DNA of 63,137 bases. It comes from Magnetococcales bacterium. Its GTDB lineage: Bacteria; Pseudomonadota; Magnetococcia; Magnetococcales; JADGCL01. Position numbers and translations under genes: made by a program. The stretch lies in contig JADGCL010000007.1 in NCBI GenBank assembly GCA_015229005.1, positions 1-63,137 on the forward strand, given 5' to 3'. The notes beneath the pieces are model-generated. The model ran no database searches. It was not told the DNA's origin and worked only from the letters and a program-made list of their open reading frames with translations. This document shows, in pieces, positions 50,100-58,994 of the stretch (position 1 is the stretch's first letter; each line of letters opens with the position of its first letter).

Positions 50100-50954
50100 A
50101 TGGCACTTGCGATAGCTTCAAATCTTCAGTCCCTCAACGCGCAGAGAAACCTGGAAAAGGCTACCAGCGCCATGGGGACGACCTTCAAGCGGTTGTCTTC
50201 GGGACTGAGAATCAACAGCGCCAAGGATGATGCAGCCGGCCTCTCCATCTCGAACAGGATGACGGCGCAGATCCGGGGACAGAACCAAGCGGTCAGAAAC
50301 GCCAACGATGCCATCTCTCTGGTGCAGGTGGCGGATGGGGCCTTGGACGAAACGGTCACCGCCCTTCAGAGAATGCGGGAGTTGGCCGTTCAGGCGGCCA
50401 ACGACACCCTGATCTCGGGTGATCGAGAGGACCTGCAGAAAGAGGTCAATCAGATGGTTCAGGAGATCCAGAGGATCTCCACAAACACAAAGTTCAACGG
50501 TCAGTCGCTGGTTCAGGGCAGTTTCGAGGCCGGCAAGATCATGCATGTGGGAGAGGACGCCAACCAGACGTTGACTGTGGCTATTTCGGCAGTCTCGGTG
50601 GTGGCGTTGGGGGTCAACTCGACGCAGGTGAAGTTCTTCAGCGCCGCCGGTGGCTATACCGATGCCAGCATGCAGGTATTGGCCGAGTCGCTGATCGGGG
50701 TGGTCGATCGGGCGCTCAATTCGGTGACGGACATTCGCGCCGGCCTGGGGGCGCTGCAGAATCGTTTCGATTCGATCATCGCCAACCTTACCAACATTGC
50801 CGAGAACACCACGGCGGCCCGCTCTCGAATTCTGGACGCCGACATCGCCGCCGAGACGGCGGCGTTGACACGCAATGCCATCATTCAACAGGCCGGAGCC
50901 GCGATCCTGGCGCAGGCAAATCAGTCGCCGCAGGTGGCGATGAAGCTGTTATAG
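50100..50954 (+). CDS. fliC: Flagellin 3
   Basis: 284 residues. ATG 50100 has GAGGAG ~10 bases upstream. N-terminal IASNLQSLNAQRNLEKATSA and RLSSGLRINSAKDDAAGLSI, and C-terminal ILDADIAAETAALTRNAIIQ then QANQSPQVAMKLL, are standard. The middle (~145-210) is distinct from the other two. It differs from flagellins 1 and 2 at the very C-terminus (MKLL, no final Gly). flaG follows after a hairpin, making fla3-flaG a likely unit. Confidence 0.95.
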   Translation: MALAIASNLQSLNAQRNLEKATSAMGTTFKRLSSGLRINSAKDDAAGLSISNRMTAQIRGQNQAVRNANDAISLVQVADGALDETVTALQRMRELAVQAANDTLISGDREDLQKEVNQMVQEIQRISTNTKFNGQSLVQGSFEAGKIMHVGEDANQTLTVAISAVSVVALGVNSTQVKFFSAAGGYTDASMQVLAESLIGVVDRALNSVTDIRAGLGALQNRFDSIIANLTNIAENTTAARSRILDADIAAETAALTRNAIIQQAGAAILAQANQSPQVAMKLL

Positions 50955-50955
50955 A

Positions 50956-50998
50956 GACGAATCCCGCCGTGATCGCCGGTCACGAGGCGGGGTTCGTC
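50956..50998 (+). promoter_or_regulatory. Hairpin between flagellin 3 and flaG
   Basis: A 13-bp stem (GACGAATCCCGCC with GGCGGGGTTCGTC, one G-U) and an inner GTGA/TCAC stem. It is directly after the flagellin stop and before the flaG ribosome site, and could attenuate or protect the flagellin mRNA. Confidence 0.6.
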
Positions 50999-51014
50999 CG
51001 GAGGAGGTGTCGTC

Positions 51015-51401
51015 ATGGGTGAATACAGCGGTGCCGTCATGGTCCGGTCACCAAGAGAGACCACGGAAATTGGCGATCGGGTGGGGAATCGGGAGAGGGG
51101 TGCCGAGGTTTCGGGGAGCAGCTTCGAGCAGATCCTCGAACGCGCCGAACAGTCGGTAGTCAGACGCTGCGGCGGAAGCGGGGCCAAACTGATGGAGTCC
51201 ATCGCCGGAGAGGTGACCCAATCCCTGAACGGATTGCGCTCCCTCGGCCTCACCGTCGAGAAGCGGTTGGACCGGGTGGTGGTGAGGGTGATGGATCGGG
51301 AGACCAACGACGTGATCCGGCGGATCCCCGGAGAACAGAAGGTGGACCTGGTTCAGCAGATGCGGGATTTGCAGGGATTGATGGTCAAGGCAAGGGCTTG
51401 A
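51015..51401 (+). CDS. flaG: FlaG family protein
   Basis: 128 residues; the ATG follows GGAGG. The C-terminal half carries the FlaG core (LTVEKRLDRVVVRVMDRETN, then DVIRRIPGEQKVDLVQQM). The N-terminal half is polar and variable. FlaG proteins affect flagellar filament length and are encoded beside flagellins. A strong terminator follows 20 bases after the stop. Confidence 0.9.
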   Translation: MGEYSGAVMVRSPRETTEIGDRVGNRERGAEVSGSSFEQILERAEQSVVRRCGGSGAKLMESIAGEVTQSLNGLRSLGLTVEKRLDRVVVRVMDRETNDVIRRIPGEQKVDLVQQMRDLQGLMVKARA

Positions 51402-51421
51402 GGAATTCCGGGCTGAAGAGA

Positions 51422-51457
51422 CCCCGGCGGGAGAAGCAACTCCCGCCGGGGTTTTTT
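51422..51457 (+). terminator. Rho-independent terminator after flaG
   Basis: 12-bp stem CCCCGGCGGGAG / CTCCCGCCGGGG, 6-base loop, then six Ts. Confidence 0.92.
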
Positions 51458-51506
51458 GTCAGGGCTGACCGATCGAACACCTCAATAAGCCACCCGGCCA
51501 CCCAGG

Positions 51507-51546
51507 AAAAAAGGAAGGCCGTCCTCGCAAACACCAAGGACGGCCT
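51507..51546 (-). terminator. Rho-independent terminator of the sdh operon
   Basis: On the minus strand a 10-bp stem (AGGCCGTCCT / AGGACGGCCT, 11-base loop) is followed by TTCCTTTTTT. It lies ~70 bases beyond the sdhE stop. Confidence 0.8.
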
Positions 51547-51614
51547 CAATCACCAACTGAGCGATGCCCCCCGTGCGGGCCAGCCAACCCCGCCCCGGAG
51601 ACACCAAGGAGAGA

Positions 51615-52505
51615 CTAGATAACCCCCCGCGACGACAGGACAGGCTTGGGATCAACATGGAGACGATCCAGACCAAGCCGTCCCTGATCCAGGGCCATCG
51701 CCGACCCCAAAAGCTGCGCGAAGTTCAACTCCGGCAACCCGATGGTCCGCCCCACGCTCTTCTCGGCAATGCCCTGGTAAGCCCCCATCGCCATGTCGCA
51801 GAGGGTGCAAGGGGTGATCATCACCTCCGCCCCGGCCTCCTTGGCATTGATACAATTGGTAGCCACCATGGCGCGCATCTCCTTCTTGTCGGAGAGCATC
51901 ACATGGAAGCCGCAGCAACGGTCCTGGCCCCGATAGGAGACGGGCTCACCACCCATCAGGGTGATCAGCCGATGCAGATGATCCGCCTTCTCGCCAGCAT
52001 CCCCCGAGGGAAAGATCTCCGAAGGACGCAGATTGTGGCAACCGTAGAAGGGCGCCACCTTCATGCCCCCCAGAGGCTTCTTGATCTTGCTCTTCAGGAG
52101 TTTCTGGTCAACCTTGTCGGTGATGACCCACAGCAGGTGATTGACCTGGACGGTCCCACCGTAAGGACGAACCCCAGCCTCCTTGAGGACCCCGTTGATC
52201 TGCTGCAAAAGCTCCGGCTCCTCCTTGAAACGGAAGTTGGCGTAGGAGAGCGTCTGCAGGCAGGTATTGCAGATCGTGACAATATTGCGACCCTGTTCCT
52301 CGGCTTCGGAGAGGGTCCTGGCTGATACCGCGAGAGCAAAGGCGGGCTTGGTCTCCCGCAAGCTCACCGCCCCACAGCAGGTCGCACGCGGCATGGCGTT
52401 GAGAGTGATACCCAACTCCTGGCAGACGGCACGGGCGGCGGTGTCTGCTTCCTTCTGGACCTGTTTGGCCGCACATCCGGGAAAATAGGCAAAATCCAGG
52501 GACAT
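51615..52505 (-). CDS. sdhE: Succinate dehydrogenase/fumarate reductase SdhE-type CCG-domain subunit
   Basis: 296 residues with two cysteine-rich CCG modules (TCCGAVSLRE with the preceding FAYFPGC; and DRCCGFHVMLS with APFYGCHNLRPSE). This is heterodisulfide reductase subunit B-like architecture. In non-classical (type E) succinate:quinone reductases such a subunit replaces the cytochrome b anchors SdhC/SdhD and passes electrons to quinone. It is the last gene of sdhA-sdhB-sdhE (25-base gap), and no sdhC/D is present. No membrane helix is evident, so an amphipathic membrane contact is likely. Confidence 0.85.
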   Translation of the reverse strand: MSLDFAYFPGCAAKQVQKEADTAARAVCQELGITLNAMPRATCCGAVSLRETKPAFALAVSARTLSEAEEQGRNIVTICNTCLQTLSYANFRFKEEPELLQQINGVLKEAGVRPYGGTVQVNHLLWVITDKVDQKLLKSKIKKPLGGMKVAPFYGCHNLRPSEIFPSGDAGEKADHLHRLITLMGGEPVSYRGQDRCCGFHVMLSDKKEMRAMVATNCINAKEAGAEVMITPCTLCDMAMGAYQGIAEKSVGRTIGLPELNFAQLLGSAMALDQGRLGLDRLHVDPKPVLSSRGVI

Positions 52506-52530
52506 ATCGTAATCCTCCTAACGGTCGTGC

Positions 52531-53514
52531 CTATTCGGGCACGATCTCAGCGGCCTTGGTCTCCACATCCAGCGGATTCTTCTCGAGGATGTCATAGATC
52601 TTGCGCAGCTCTCCAAGTTTTTCGGCCTTGTGGGGGAACGGCGACGGGATCTTGCCCTTCTTCATGAGGTGCAGGGCCGAACCCAACTCGGCCAGGGTAC
52701 CTCCCAATCCCACCGAGCGCATCATCAGGGTGAACTCGTTGAGGTCCCCGTTCTGCTGGATATCCTCGTGGAAGGCCAGGGCATGACGGGCGCCGACCCC
52801 GGAACGGAGCCCCTTCTCCAGGCCGCGGGTGCGCAACTTGACGATCGCCTCCATAGGCTTCACATCCTTGGGGCAGACCTCGACGCACATGGTACAGCGG
52901 CTGCAACTCCACATGTTGTCGGGCTGCGAGAGGAACTCCAGACGCTCGGTCTTCATCCCCTCCCGAGGATCGGAGACGAAGCGGAAGCTCTTGGCGAGGG
53001 CCGCCGGACCAAGAAATGCGGGACTCACCTCGGCCATGGTGCAGTCGGAGTAGCAACAACCGCACATGATGCACTGGGTCACCTGATTGACCTGGTCGTA
53101 GGCAGTCTTGGTGACCTTCTTCGCCGACTCGGGACCATCCTTGAGGAAGGGGTCCACCCGACGCACCCGCTCGAAGAAGGGACGGATATCGATCGCCAGA
53201 TCCTTCAGGACCGGCTGATTGGTCTGGGGGCCAACCTCGATCACCTTGTCCCTGGCCACGGAGCCCACCTGCGTCTTGCAGGCCAGGCGGGTGCGCCCAC
53301 TGATGCGCATGGCGCAGGAGCCGCAAATGGCCGAACGGCAGGACTGGCGAAAAGTCAGGGTCCCGTCCTGCCTGGCTTTGATCTCCTCCAGGGCACTCAG
53401 GACCGTCGAGGTGGTCGGCAGGGTGACCTTGAATTCCTGCCAGCGGGTATCGAAGCGACCATTTCCGGTCGGGGTGTTGCGTTGGATACGAAAGGTGTAA
53501 GTCTCTTCGGACAT
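52531..53514 (-). CDS. sdhB: Succinate dehydrogenase/fumarate reductase iron-sulfur subunit
   Basis: 327 residues from ATG 53514 (GGGAGA upstream). The N-terminal ferredoxin carries the 2Fe-2S cluster (CRSAICGSCAM, later LACKT). The C-terminal domain has two Cys groups for further clusters (CIMCGCCYSDC and CSRCTMCVEVCP). It is longer than classical SdhB (~240); the ~80-residue C-terminal extension (GGTLAELGSALHLMKKGK) is typical of the non-classical enzymes. It moves electrons from SdhA FAD to SdhE. It starts 51 bases after sdhA. Confidence 0.93.
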   Translation of the reverse strand: MSEETYTFRIQRNTPTGNGRFDTRWQEFKVTLPTTSTVLSALEEIKARQDGTLTFRQSCRSAICGSCAMRISGRTRLACKTQVGSVARDKVIEVGPQTNQPVLKDLAIDIRPFFERVRRVDPFLKDGPESAKKVTKTAYDQVNQVTQCIMCGCCYSDCTMAEVSPAFLGPAALAKSFRFVSDPREGMKTERLEFLSQPDNMWSCSRCTMCVEVCPKDVKPMEAIVKLRTRGLEKGLRSGVGARHALAFHEDIQQNGDLNEFTLMMRSVGLGGTLAELGSALHLMKKGKIPSPFPHKAEKLGELRKIYDILEKNPLDVETKAAEIVPE

Positions 53515-53565
53515 CAATATTCTCCCGTGGGGTTACCGATGATCGATCTCCACGCCATGGAGACT

Positions 53566-55257
53566 TCAGTAAACCCGCTCCTTGGGCTCATACTCGGGGA
53601 TACCCAGGGTGCGGACCGGCTCATAGGAGAGGACGACCTCTTCCTTCTTGGGATCCCAGTGAGCCAGGGTGTGTTTGCGCCAATTGGCGTCGTCCCGCTT
53701 GGGAAAGTCGTTGCGGAAGTGGGCGCCCCTGGACTCGGTCCGGGCCAACGCGCCTTTGACAATGCTCTCCGCGAGGTCGATCAGGTGTCCAAGTTCGATG
53801 GCACGCACCAGCTCGATGTTGAACTGCCTGGAGGTATCCTGAAGACTGATCTTCTTGAACTTGGCACGAACGACCGGGATGACTTCGGCCGCCTTCTGCA
53901 TGATCTCGGCGGTGCGGAAGACACTGACGTAGGAGTTGAGGGCATTGGAGAGTTCCTCCTGGACGGCGGCGGGCTTGACCCCCGTATCCGGCCTGCGGAG
54001 CAACTCGCCGATCATATCCTCGACTTCCTTGACGGCCCCCTGGGGAAACTCCGGAAGCTTCTGATCCTGGACATACTTGGAGGCAGCCGCGCCGGTCACC
54101 TTGCCGAAGACGATGGTGTCCAGGAGGGAGTTCCCTCCCAGGCGATTGGCGCCATGCACCGAGACGCAGGCCGCTTCGCCGGCGGCGAAGAGACCTTTGA
54201 GTGGGGAGAAGCCCAGCTTGTCGGTACGGATCCCCCCCATCGAATAGTGGTTCGTCGGACGGACAGGAATGGGATTATCGATGGGATCCACGCCCTCGAG
54301 ATCGATGGCCAACTCGCGGATCTGGGGGAGACGCTCAATGATCTTCTGCCGGCCAAGGTGGCGCAGATCGAGGAAGATGGCGCCGTTGACACCGCGACCT
54401 TCGAGGATTTCCGTCTGTTCGGCGCGTGACACCACATCCCGGGAGGCCAGCTCCTTCTTGGTCGGCGCGTACTTGTCCATGAAGCGCTTGCCGTCCTTGT
54501 TGATGAGGTAGCCGCCCTCGCCCCGCGCCCCTTCCGTGACCAGGATCCCGGAGGTCCTGAGGCCGGTGGGGTGGAACTGGACGAACTCCATGTCCCCGAG
54601 GGGGGCGCCGGCGCGGAGGGCGATGGCCATGCCGTCACCGGTGTTGGTGGTGGCGTTGGTCGTCGAAGCATAGACGCGACCATAGCCGCCGGTCGCGATC
54701 AGGACGCCCTTGCCGCGGATGCCGAAGACCTCGCCGCTCTTGATGTCGAGGGCGACCACGCCCGCCACATGGCCGGCGCCGTCGACCACGAGCTTCTGGA
54801 CGGAACACTCCTCGTAGACCGGGACCTTCGACTTGACGAGCTGCTCCCAGAGGGTGTGCAGGAGGACCTGCCCCGTCCGGTCGGCCGAATAGCAGGTCCG
54901 GTCGAAGTTGGCGCCGCCGAAGGCCCGTTGGGCGATCCCGCCGTCCTCGACGCGCGAGAAGGGGGTACCCATGCGGTCCATCTCCAGCACCACGATCGGC
55001 GCCTCCCGGGCCATGATCTGGATGGCGTCCTCGTCGCCGATATAGTCCGACCCCTTCACGGTGTCGAAGGCGTGCGACTCCCAGGAGTCCCGGGGATCCA
55101 CAGCGGCGTTGATGCCCCCCTGCGCGGCGCAGGAGTGGCTGCGCAACGGGTGGATTTTGGTAACGATAGCCACGTCGATGTTCGCCCTGACCCCTTCCAG
55201 CGCGGCCCGCATTCCGGACAAGCCGGCGCCGACGATGATGAGGTCATGGCTCTTCAT
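53566..55257 (-). CDS. sdhA: Succinate dehydrogenase/fumarate reductase flavoprotein subunit
   Basis: 563 residues from ATG 55257 (GGGAGCAAGC upstream); the frame extends further upstream but homology begins at HDLIIVGAGLSGMRAALEG, the FAD-binding Rossmann motif. The covalent FAD His is in LRSHSCAAQGGINAAV. Active-site regions include QFHPTGLRTSGILVTEGARG, NHYSMGGI and the FAAGEAACVSVHGANRLGGN flavin motif. It oxidises succinate to fumarate (or the reverse) in the TCA cycle. First gene of sdhABE, with a strong promoter ~100 bases upstream. Confidence 0.95.
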   Translation of the reverse strand: MKSHDLIIVGAGLSGMRAALEGVRANIDVAIVTKIHPLRSHSCAAQGGINAAVDPRDSWESHAFDTVKGSDYIGDEDAIQIMAREAPIVVLEMDRMGTPFSRVEDGGIAQRAFGGANFDRTCYSADRTGQVLLHTLWEQLVKSKVPVYEECSVQKLVVDGAGHVAGVVALDIKSGEVFGIRGKGVLIATGGYGRVYASTTNATTNTGDGMAIALRAGAPLGDMEFVQFHPTGLRTSGILVTEGARGEGGYLINKDGKRFMDKYAPTKKELASRDVVSRAEQTEILEGRGVNGAIFLDLRHLGRQKIIERLPQIRELAIDLEGVDPIDNPIPVRPTNHYSMGGIRTDKLGFSPLKGLFAAGEAACVSVHGANRLGGNSLLDTIVFGKVTGAAASKYVQDQKLPEFPQGAVKEVEDMIGELLRRPDTGVKPAAVQEELSNALNSYVSVFRTAEIMQKAAEVIPVVRAKFKKISLQDTSRQFNIELVRAIELGHLIDLAESIVKGALARTESRGAHFRNDFPKRDDANWRKHTLAHWDPKKEEVVLSYEPVRTLGIPEYEPKERVY

Positions 55258-55354
55258 GCTTGCTCCCAAGGTGTCTCCTCCCAGGCTGGACGTGTCAACA
55301 GGAAGCGACCGGGCGAATCCCAACCATGCCCGTCCGGCGCCGAATCGGTGGGTC

Positions 55355-55383
55355 ACTATAGTCGTTTCCCCCTCCCTTGTCAA
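55355..55383 (-). promoter_or_regulatory. Sigma70 promoter of sdhABE
   Basis: On the minus strand TTGACA (55383-55378), a 17-base spacer and TATAGT (55360-55355). It is near-consensus and ends 97 bases before the sdhA ATG. Confidence 0.85.
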
Positions 55384-55548
55384 AAATCGCCTGGGGCATC
55401 CATAGAATTATTCCGCAGGAAGAGCGTTGGCGCTTCTTTGCCCGGGAGGCAGCGCTATGCTAAAAAGAAGGGTTCACGACCCCTGGATCGACCCGGATCG
55501 AACCCCCTGCGACCGCTCGGACGCGTGGGGAAGAAAATGAGGAACCTC

Positions 55549-58140
55549 ATGAGTCAGAACGACAATCCGGAGGACAAGTATAATCCTCAGGTCATCGAGG
55601 CCAAGTGGCAAGGGGAATGGGAGCGCCGGGGGACCTTCATCGCCCGGGAGGACCCGGCGCGGGAAAAGTTCTACCTTCTGGTGATGTTCCCCTATCCATC
55701 GGGGCGTATCCACATGGGCCATGTGCGCAATTACGCCATTGGCGATGTCATCGCCCGACAACAGCGCATGTTGGGCCGGAACGTCCTCCACCCTATGGGT
55801 TGGGATGCCTTCGGCATGCCGGCGGAGAACGCCGCCATGGCCAAGGGGACGCATCCGGCCACCTGGACCTACGACAACATCGCCACCATGCGCCGGGAGA
55901 TCCGCTCGATGGGAATCTCCTACGACTGGTCCCGGGAATTGGCCACCTGTGATCCCGACTACGCCCACTGGGAGCAGGTTCTGTTCCTGAAACTGTACGA
56001 AAAAGGGCTGGTCTACCGGCGCCTGGCGCTGGTCAACTGGGACCCCGTCGACCAGACGGTGCTGGCCAACGAACAGGTGATCGACGGCAAGGGTTGGCGC
56101 AGCGGCGCCCCGGTCGAACGGCGCGAGCTTTCCCAATGGTTCCTCCGGATCACCGCCTACGCCGACGAGCTTCTGGCCGGGATCGACAACCTCCCCGGCT
56201 GGCCCGAGACGGTGCGGACCATGCAGGCCAACTGGATCGGCAGGAGCCGGGGGCTGGAGTTCGCCTTCCATCTGGAGGAGAGCGACGCCACCCTGCCGGT
56301 CTTCACCACCCGCCCCGACACAATCATGGGGGTGACCTTCTGTACCATGGCGGCGGAACACCCGCTGGCCGTGGAAGTGGCCCGACGAAACCCCCAGGCC
56401 GCCGCCTTCTGCCGTGAATGCCAGCAGACCGGGACCAGCGAGGAGGCCCTGGAGCGGATGGAGAAAAAGGGGTTCGACTCCGGTTTCCGGGTGCGCCACC
56501 CCCTGACCGGGGAGTCGCTGCCGCTCTTCATCGCCAATTTCGTCCTGATGGGGTACGGCACCGGCGCGGTCATGGCGGTCCCCGCCCACGATCAGCGGGA
56601 TTTCGAATTCGCCAGGAAGCACGACCTGCCGATCCGGGTCGTCATTCAGCCGCCGGGCGAGACGCTCGAGGCCTCCCGGCTTCACGAGGCCTACACCGGC
56701 CCCGGCACCCTCGTCCACTCCGCCACGTTCGACGGCCTCGACAACGAGAGCGCCAAGGAGCAGGTGATCGCCCACTTCGTCGAGCGGGGTATCGGTCGGG
56801 CGACGACCCACTATCGGCTGCGCGACTGGGGCATCTCCCGGCAGCGCTATTGGGGCAATCCCATTCCCATGGTCCACTGCCCCCGCTGCGGCACCCTGCC
56901 GGTGCCGCGCACGGAGCTGCCCATCGCCCTGCCGACGGATGTCGTCCTGACCGGGGTGGGCAATCCCCTGGACCGGCATCCGACCTGGAAGAAGACCTCC
57001 TGCCCGGGATGCGGAGGCGACGCCACCCGGGAGACCGACACCATGGACACCTTCGTCGAGTCCTCCTGGTACTTCCTCCGCTACTGCTGTCCGGATCACG
57101 ACAAGGCGCCGCTCGACCGTTCGCGGGTCGACTACTGGATGCCGGTCGACCACTATGTCGGCGGCATCGAGCATGCGGTCCTGCATCTTCTCTATGCCCG
57201 CTTCTTCCACAAGGCCCTGCGGGATGCCGGCGAGGTCTCGGGGGCCGAGCCCTTCACCCGCCTCCTGACCCAGGGGATGGTCCGCAAGGATACCCATCGA
57301 TGCCCCAACCACGGTTGGCGCTACCCCAGGGAGGTGGTCGCGGCGGGAGACGGGCTCGCCTGCGGGGAGTGCGGCGCCGCCATCGAGATCGGGCGCAACG
57401 AGAAGATGTCGAAGAGCCGGCACAACGTCGTCGACCCCAATGACCTCATCGCCGGCTACGGCGCCGATACCGCCCGCCTCTTCATGCTATTTGCCGCCCC
57501 ACCGGAGCGCGACCTGGAGTGGAACGAGAGCGGCGTCGACGGCGCCTGGCGCTTCCTCAACCGGCTCTGGCGCCTGGTACGGCAGGTGATCGAGCGCACC
57601 GAGGGGGTGGCGGCGGCTTCGACCATGCCCGCGGAGACCGATCCGGCCCGCCTGCGGGGGAAGGTCCACCGGACCATCGCCAAGGTGACGCAGGACATGG
57701 GCCGGCAGCAGTACAACACCGCCATCGCCGCCGTGATGGAGCTGGTCAACGAGGCCACGGCCCGGCTCGGCGAGGAGAGATGGGAGCCCACAATGGCGGC
57801 GGTGATGCGTGAGGCGGCCGAGGTTGCGGTCAAGCTCCTCGCCCCCTTCGTGCCGCACCTCACCGAAGAACTCTGGCAGGGACTCGGCAGCGGCCTCGTC
57901 TGCGATCAGCCTTGGCCGGTGGCCTCCCCGGAGGCCCTGATCCAGGAAGAGATGGTCATCGTCGTCCAGGTCAACGGCAAGGTCCGCAGCCGCCTCTCCC
58001 TGCCGACCGATACCCCCGAGGCCGAATGGGTCCGACTCGCCCAGGCCGATCCCAAGATACAACCCTTTCTGGCCGGTCGCCCGCCGCGCAAGGTGGTGGT
58101 GGTCCCCGGGCGGCTGATCAACATCGTCGTGGCGGGGTAG
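55549..58140 (+). CDS. leuS: Leucyl-tRNA synthetase
   Basis: 863 residues, normal for bacterial LeuRS. The start ATG 55549 has GAGG upstream; ATG 55537 is also possible. Class I signatures: HIGH-type PYPSGRIHMGHVRNYAIGD and KMSKS in NEKMSKSRHNVVDPND. The CP1 editing domain includes FTTRPDTIMGVTF and GTGAVMAVPAHDQRDFEFA. Two Cys pairs (CPRCG, CPGCGG) form the zinc region. The anticodon-binding and C-terminal domains are intact (VNGKVRSRLSLP). It charges tRNA-Leu. lptE follows directly, the usual order in Proteobacteria. Confidence 0.97.
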   Translation: MSQNDNPEDKYNPQVIEAKWQGEWERRGTFIAREDPAREKFYLLVMFPYPSGRIHMGHVRNYAIGDVIARQQRMLGRNVLHPMGWDAFGMPAENAAMAKGTHPATWTYDNIATMRREIRSMGISYDWSRELATCDPDYAHWEQVLFLKLYEKGLVYRRLALVNWDPVDQTVLANEQVIDGKGWRSGAPVERRELSQWFLRITAYADELLAGIDNLPGWPETVRTMQANWIGRSRGLEFAFHLEESDATLPVFTTRPDTIMGVTFCTMAAEHPLAVEVARRNPQAAAFCRECQQTGTSEEALERMEKKGFDSGFRVRHPLTGESLPLFIANFVLMGYGTGAVMAVPAHDQRDFEFARKHDLPIRVVIQPPGETLEASRLHEAYTGPGTLVHSATFDGLDNESAKEQVIAHFVERGIGRATTHYRLRDWGISRQRYWGNPIPMVHCPRCGTLPVPRTELPIALPTDVVLTGVGNPLDRHPTWKKTSCPGCGGDATRETDTMDTFVESSWYFLRYCCPDHDKAPLDRSRVDYWMPVDHYVGGIEHAVLHLLYARFFHKALRDAGEVSGAEPFTRLLTQGMVRKDTHRCPNHGWRYPREVVAAGDGLACGECGAAIEIGRNEKMSKSRHNVVDPNDLIAGYGADTARLFMLFAAPPERDLEWNESGVDGAWRFLNRLWRLVRQVIERTEGVAAASTMPAETDPARLRGKVHRTIAKVTQDMGRQQYNTAIAAVMELVNEATARLGEERWEPTMAAVMREAAEVAVKLLAPFVPHLTEELWQGLGSGLVCDQPWPVASPEALIQEEMVIVVQVNGKVRSRLSLPTDTPEAEWVRLAQADPKIQPFLAGRPPRKVVVVPGRLINIVVAG

Positions 58141-58297
58141 AGAGATGCACGGAGGCTGTTTCGTGGAGGTGTCCGTTGCGGCAGAAGGGAAGAGTTGTCG
58201 CCTGGCGGAGGCTGGACCTGGCGCGTTGGTGGCGGGGCCGGATCCCGGAGACCTCCCGAACGGCGTTTGCCCACCTCCAGATAGGGGAGGCAGGGGG

Positions 58298-58831
58298 TTG
58301 AGCGGCCCGTTTCGCGCCGCCCGGCTCTTCTGGCTGGGCATTCTCCTCGTCACCTTCACCCTGTCCGGGTGTGGTTACCGTTTCCCCGGCACGAGCGGCG
58401 GGGTGGAACTTGCCCCCGAGCTGCACGGGGCGACGATCGCGATCACCGGCGAAGGGGCTGCCGAAGATCCCCTCCTGGCCAAGCGACTCGGGCAATTGCT
58501 GGCCTCGCGACTGGGGATGCCCCTGGCGGGGAGGGAGGCGACCCCTTCGGCGGCACGCCTGCAGATCGAGCTCGCCAAACCGGAGCGGTCGCTCCTCTCG
58601 GAGAGCGGTTCGGGGCGGACGGGCCAGTACCGGGTCGTCCTGGTCGCCCAGCCCGTACTGGTGAAGGATGGCAAGGAGGCCAGAGGACACTATCCGCAGG
58701 TACGGGGGAGCGCCTCCCACTACCAGCTGGGAGCGGGCGCGACCAACCGGGCCACCAGCCTCAAGGCCGAGGAGGAGGCCCTGAACCAGCTGGCCGATTC
58801 CCTGATCTCCATCCTCGGCGGGGGGCTATAG
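58298..58831 (+). CDS. lptE: LPS-assembly lipoprotein LptE
   Basis: I chose TTG 58298: GGGGAGG lies just upstream and the signal peptide (FWLGILLVTFTLSGC) starts near it; an earlier in-frame ATG (58145) would give an unlikely 50-residue N-terminal extension. The lipobox is LSGC, followed by GYRFPGTSGGVEL typical of LptE (the CGYxL/F start). The body has QIELAKPERSLLSE, VVLVAQPVLV and a C-terminal LNQLADSLISIL. LptE plugs LptD in the outer membrane for LPS insertion. Its place after leuS supports the call. Confidence 0.85.
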   Translation: MSGPFRAARLFWLGILLVTFTLSGCGYRFPGTSGGVELAPELHGATIAITGEGAAEDPLLAKRLGQLLASRLGMPLAGREATPSAARLQIELAKPERSLLSESGSGRTGQYRVVLVAQPVLVKDGKEARGHYPQVRGSASHYQLGAGATNRATSLKAEEEALNQLADSLISILGGGL

Positions 58832-58994
58832 CAAACCCAACAGCACCCCGACGGCACCTGGTGACCTGAACCTAGAGGCGGGCAACCGCTACGCGGGGGA
58901 GACCGCTCGTAACATCAAGGCGTTCCGGGTTCCCCTAGGGGGCGGGAGTGCCTGCGGCAGGAAGAGAGCCCGCCTTGGAAAAACAGGCCCGGCG

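Noticed and set aside
54571-55548. Long N-terminal extension of the leuS frame
   Set aside because: Antisense to sdhA; LeuRS homology begins just after 55549, where a proper ribosome site exists.
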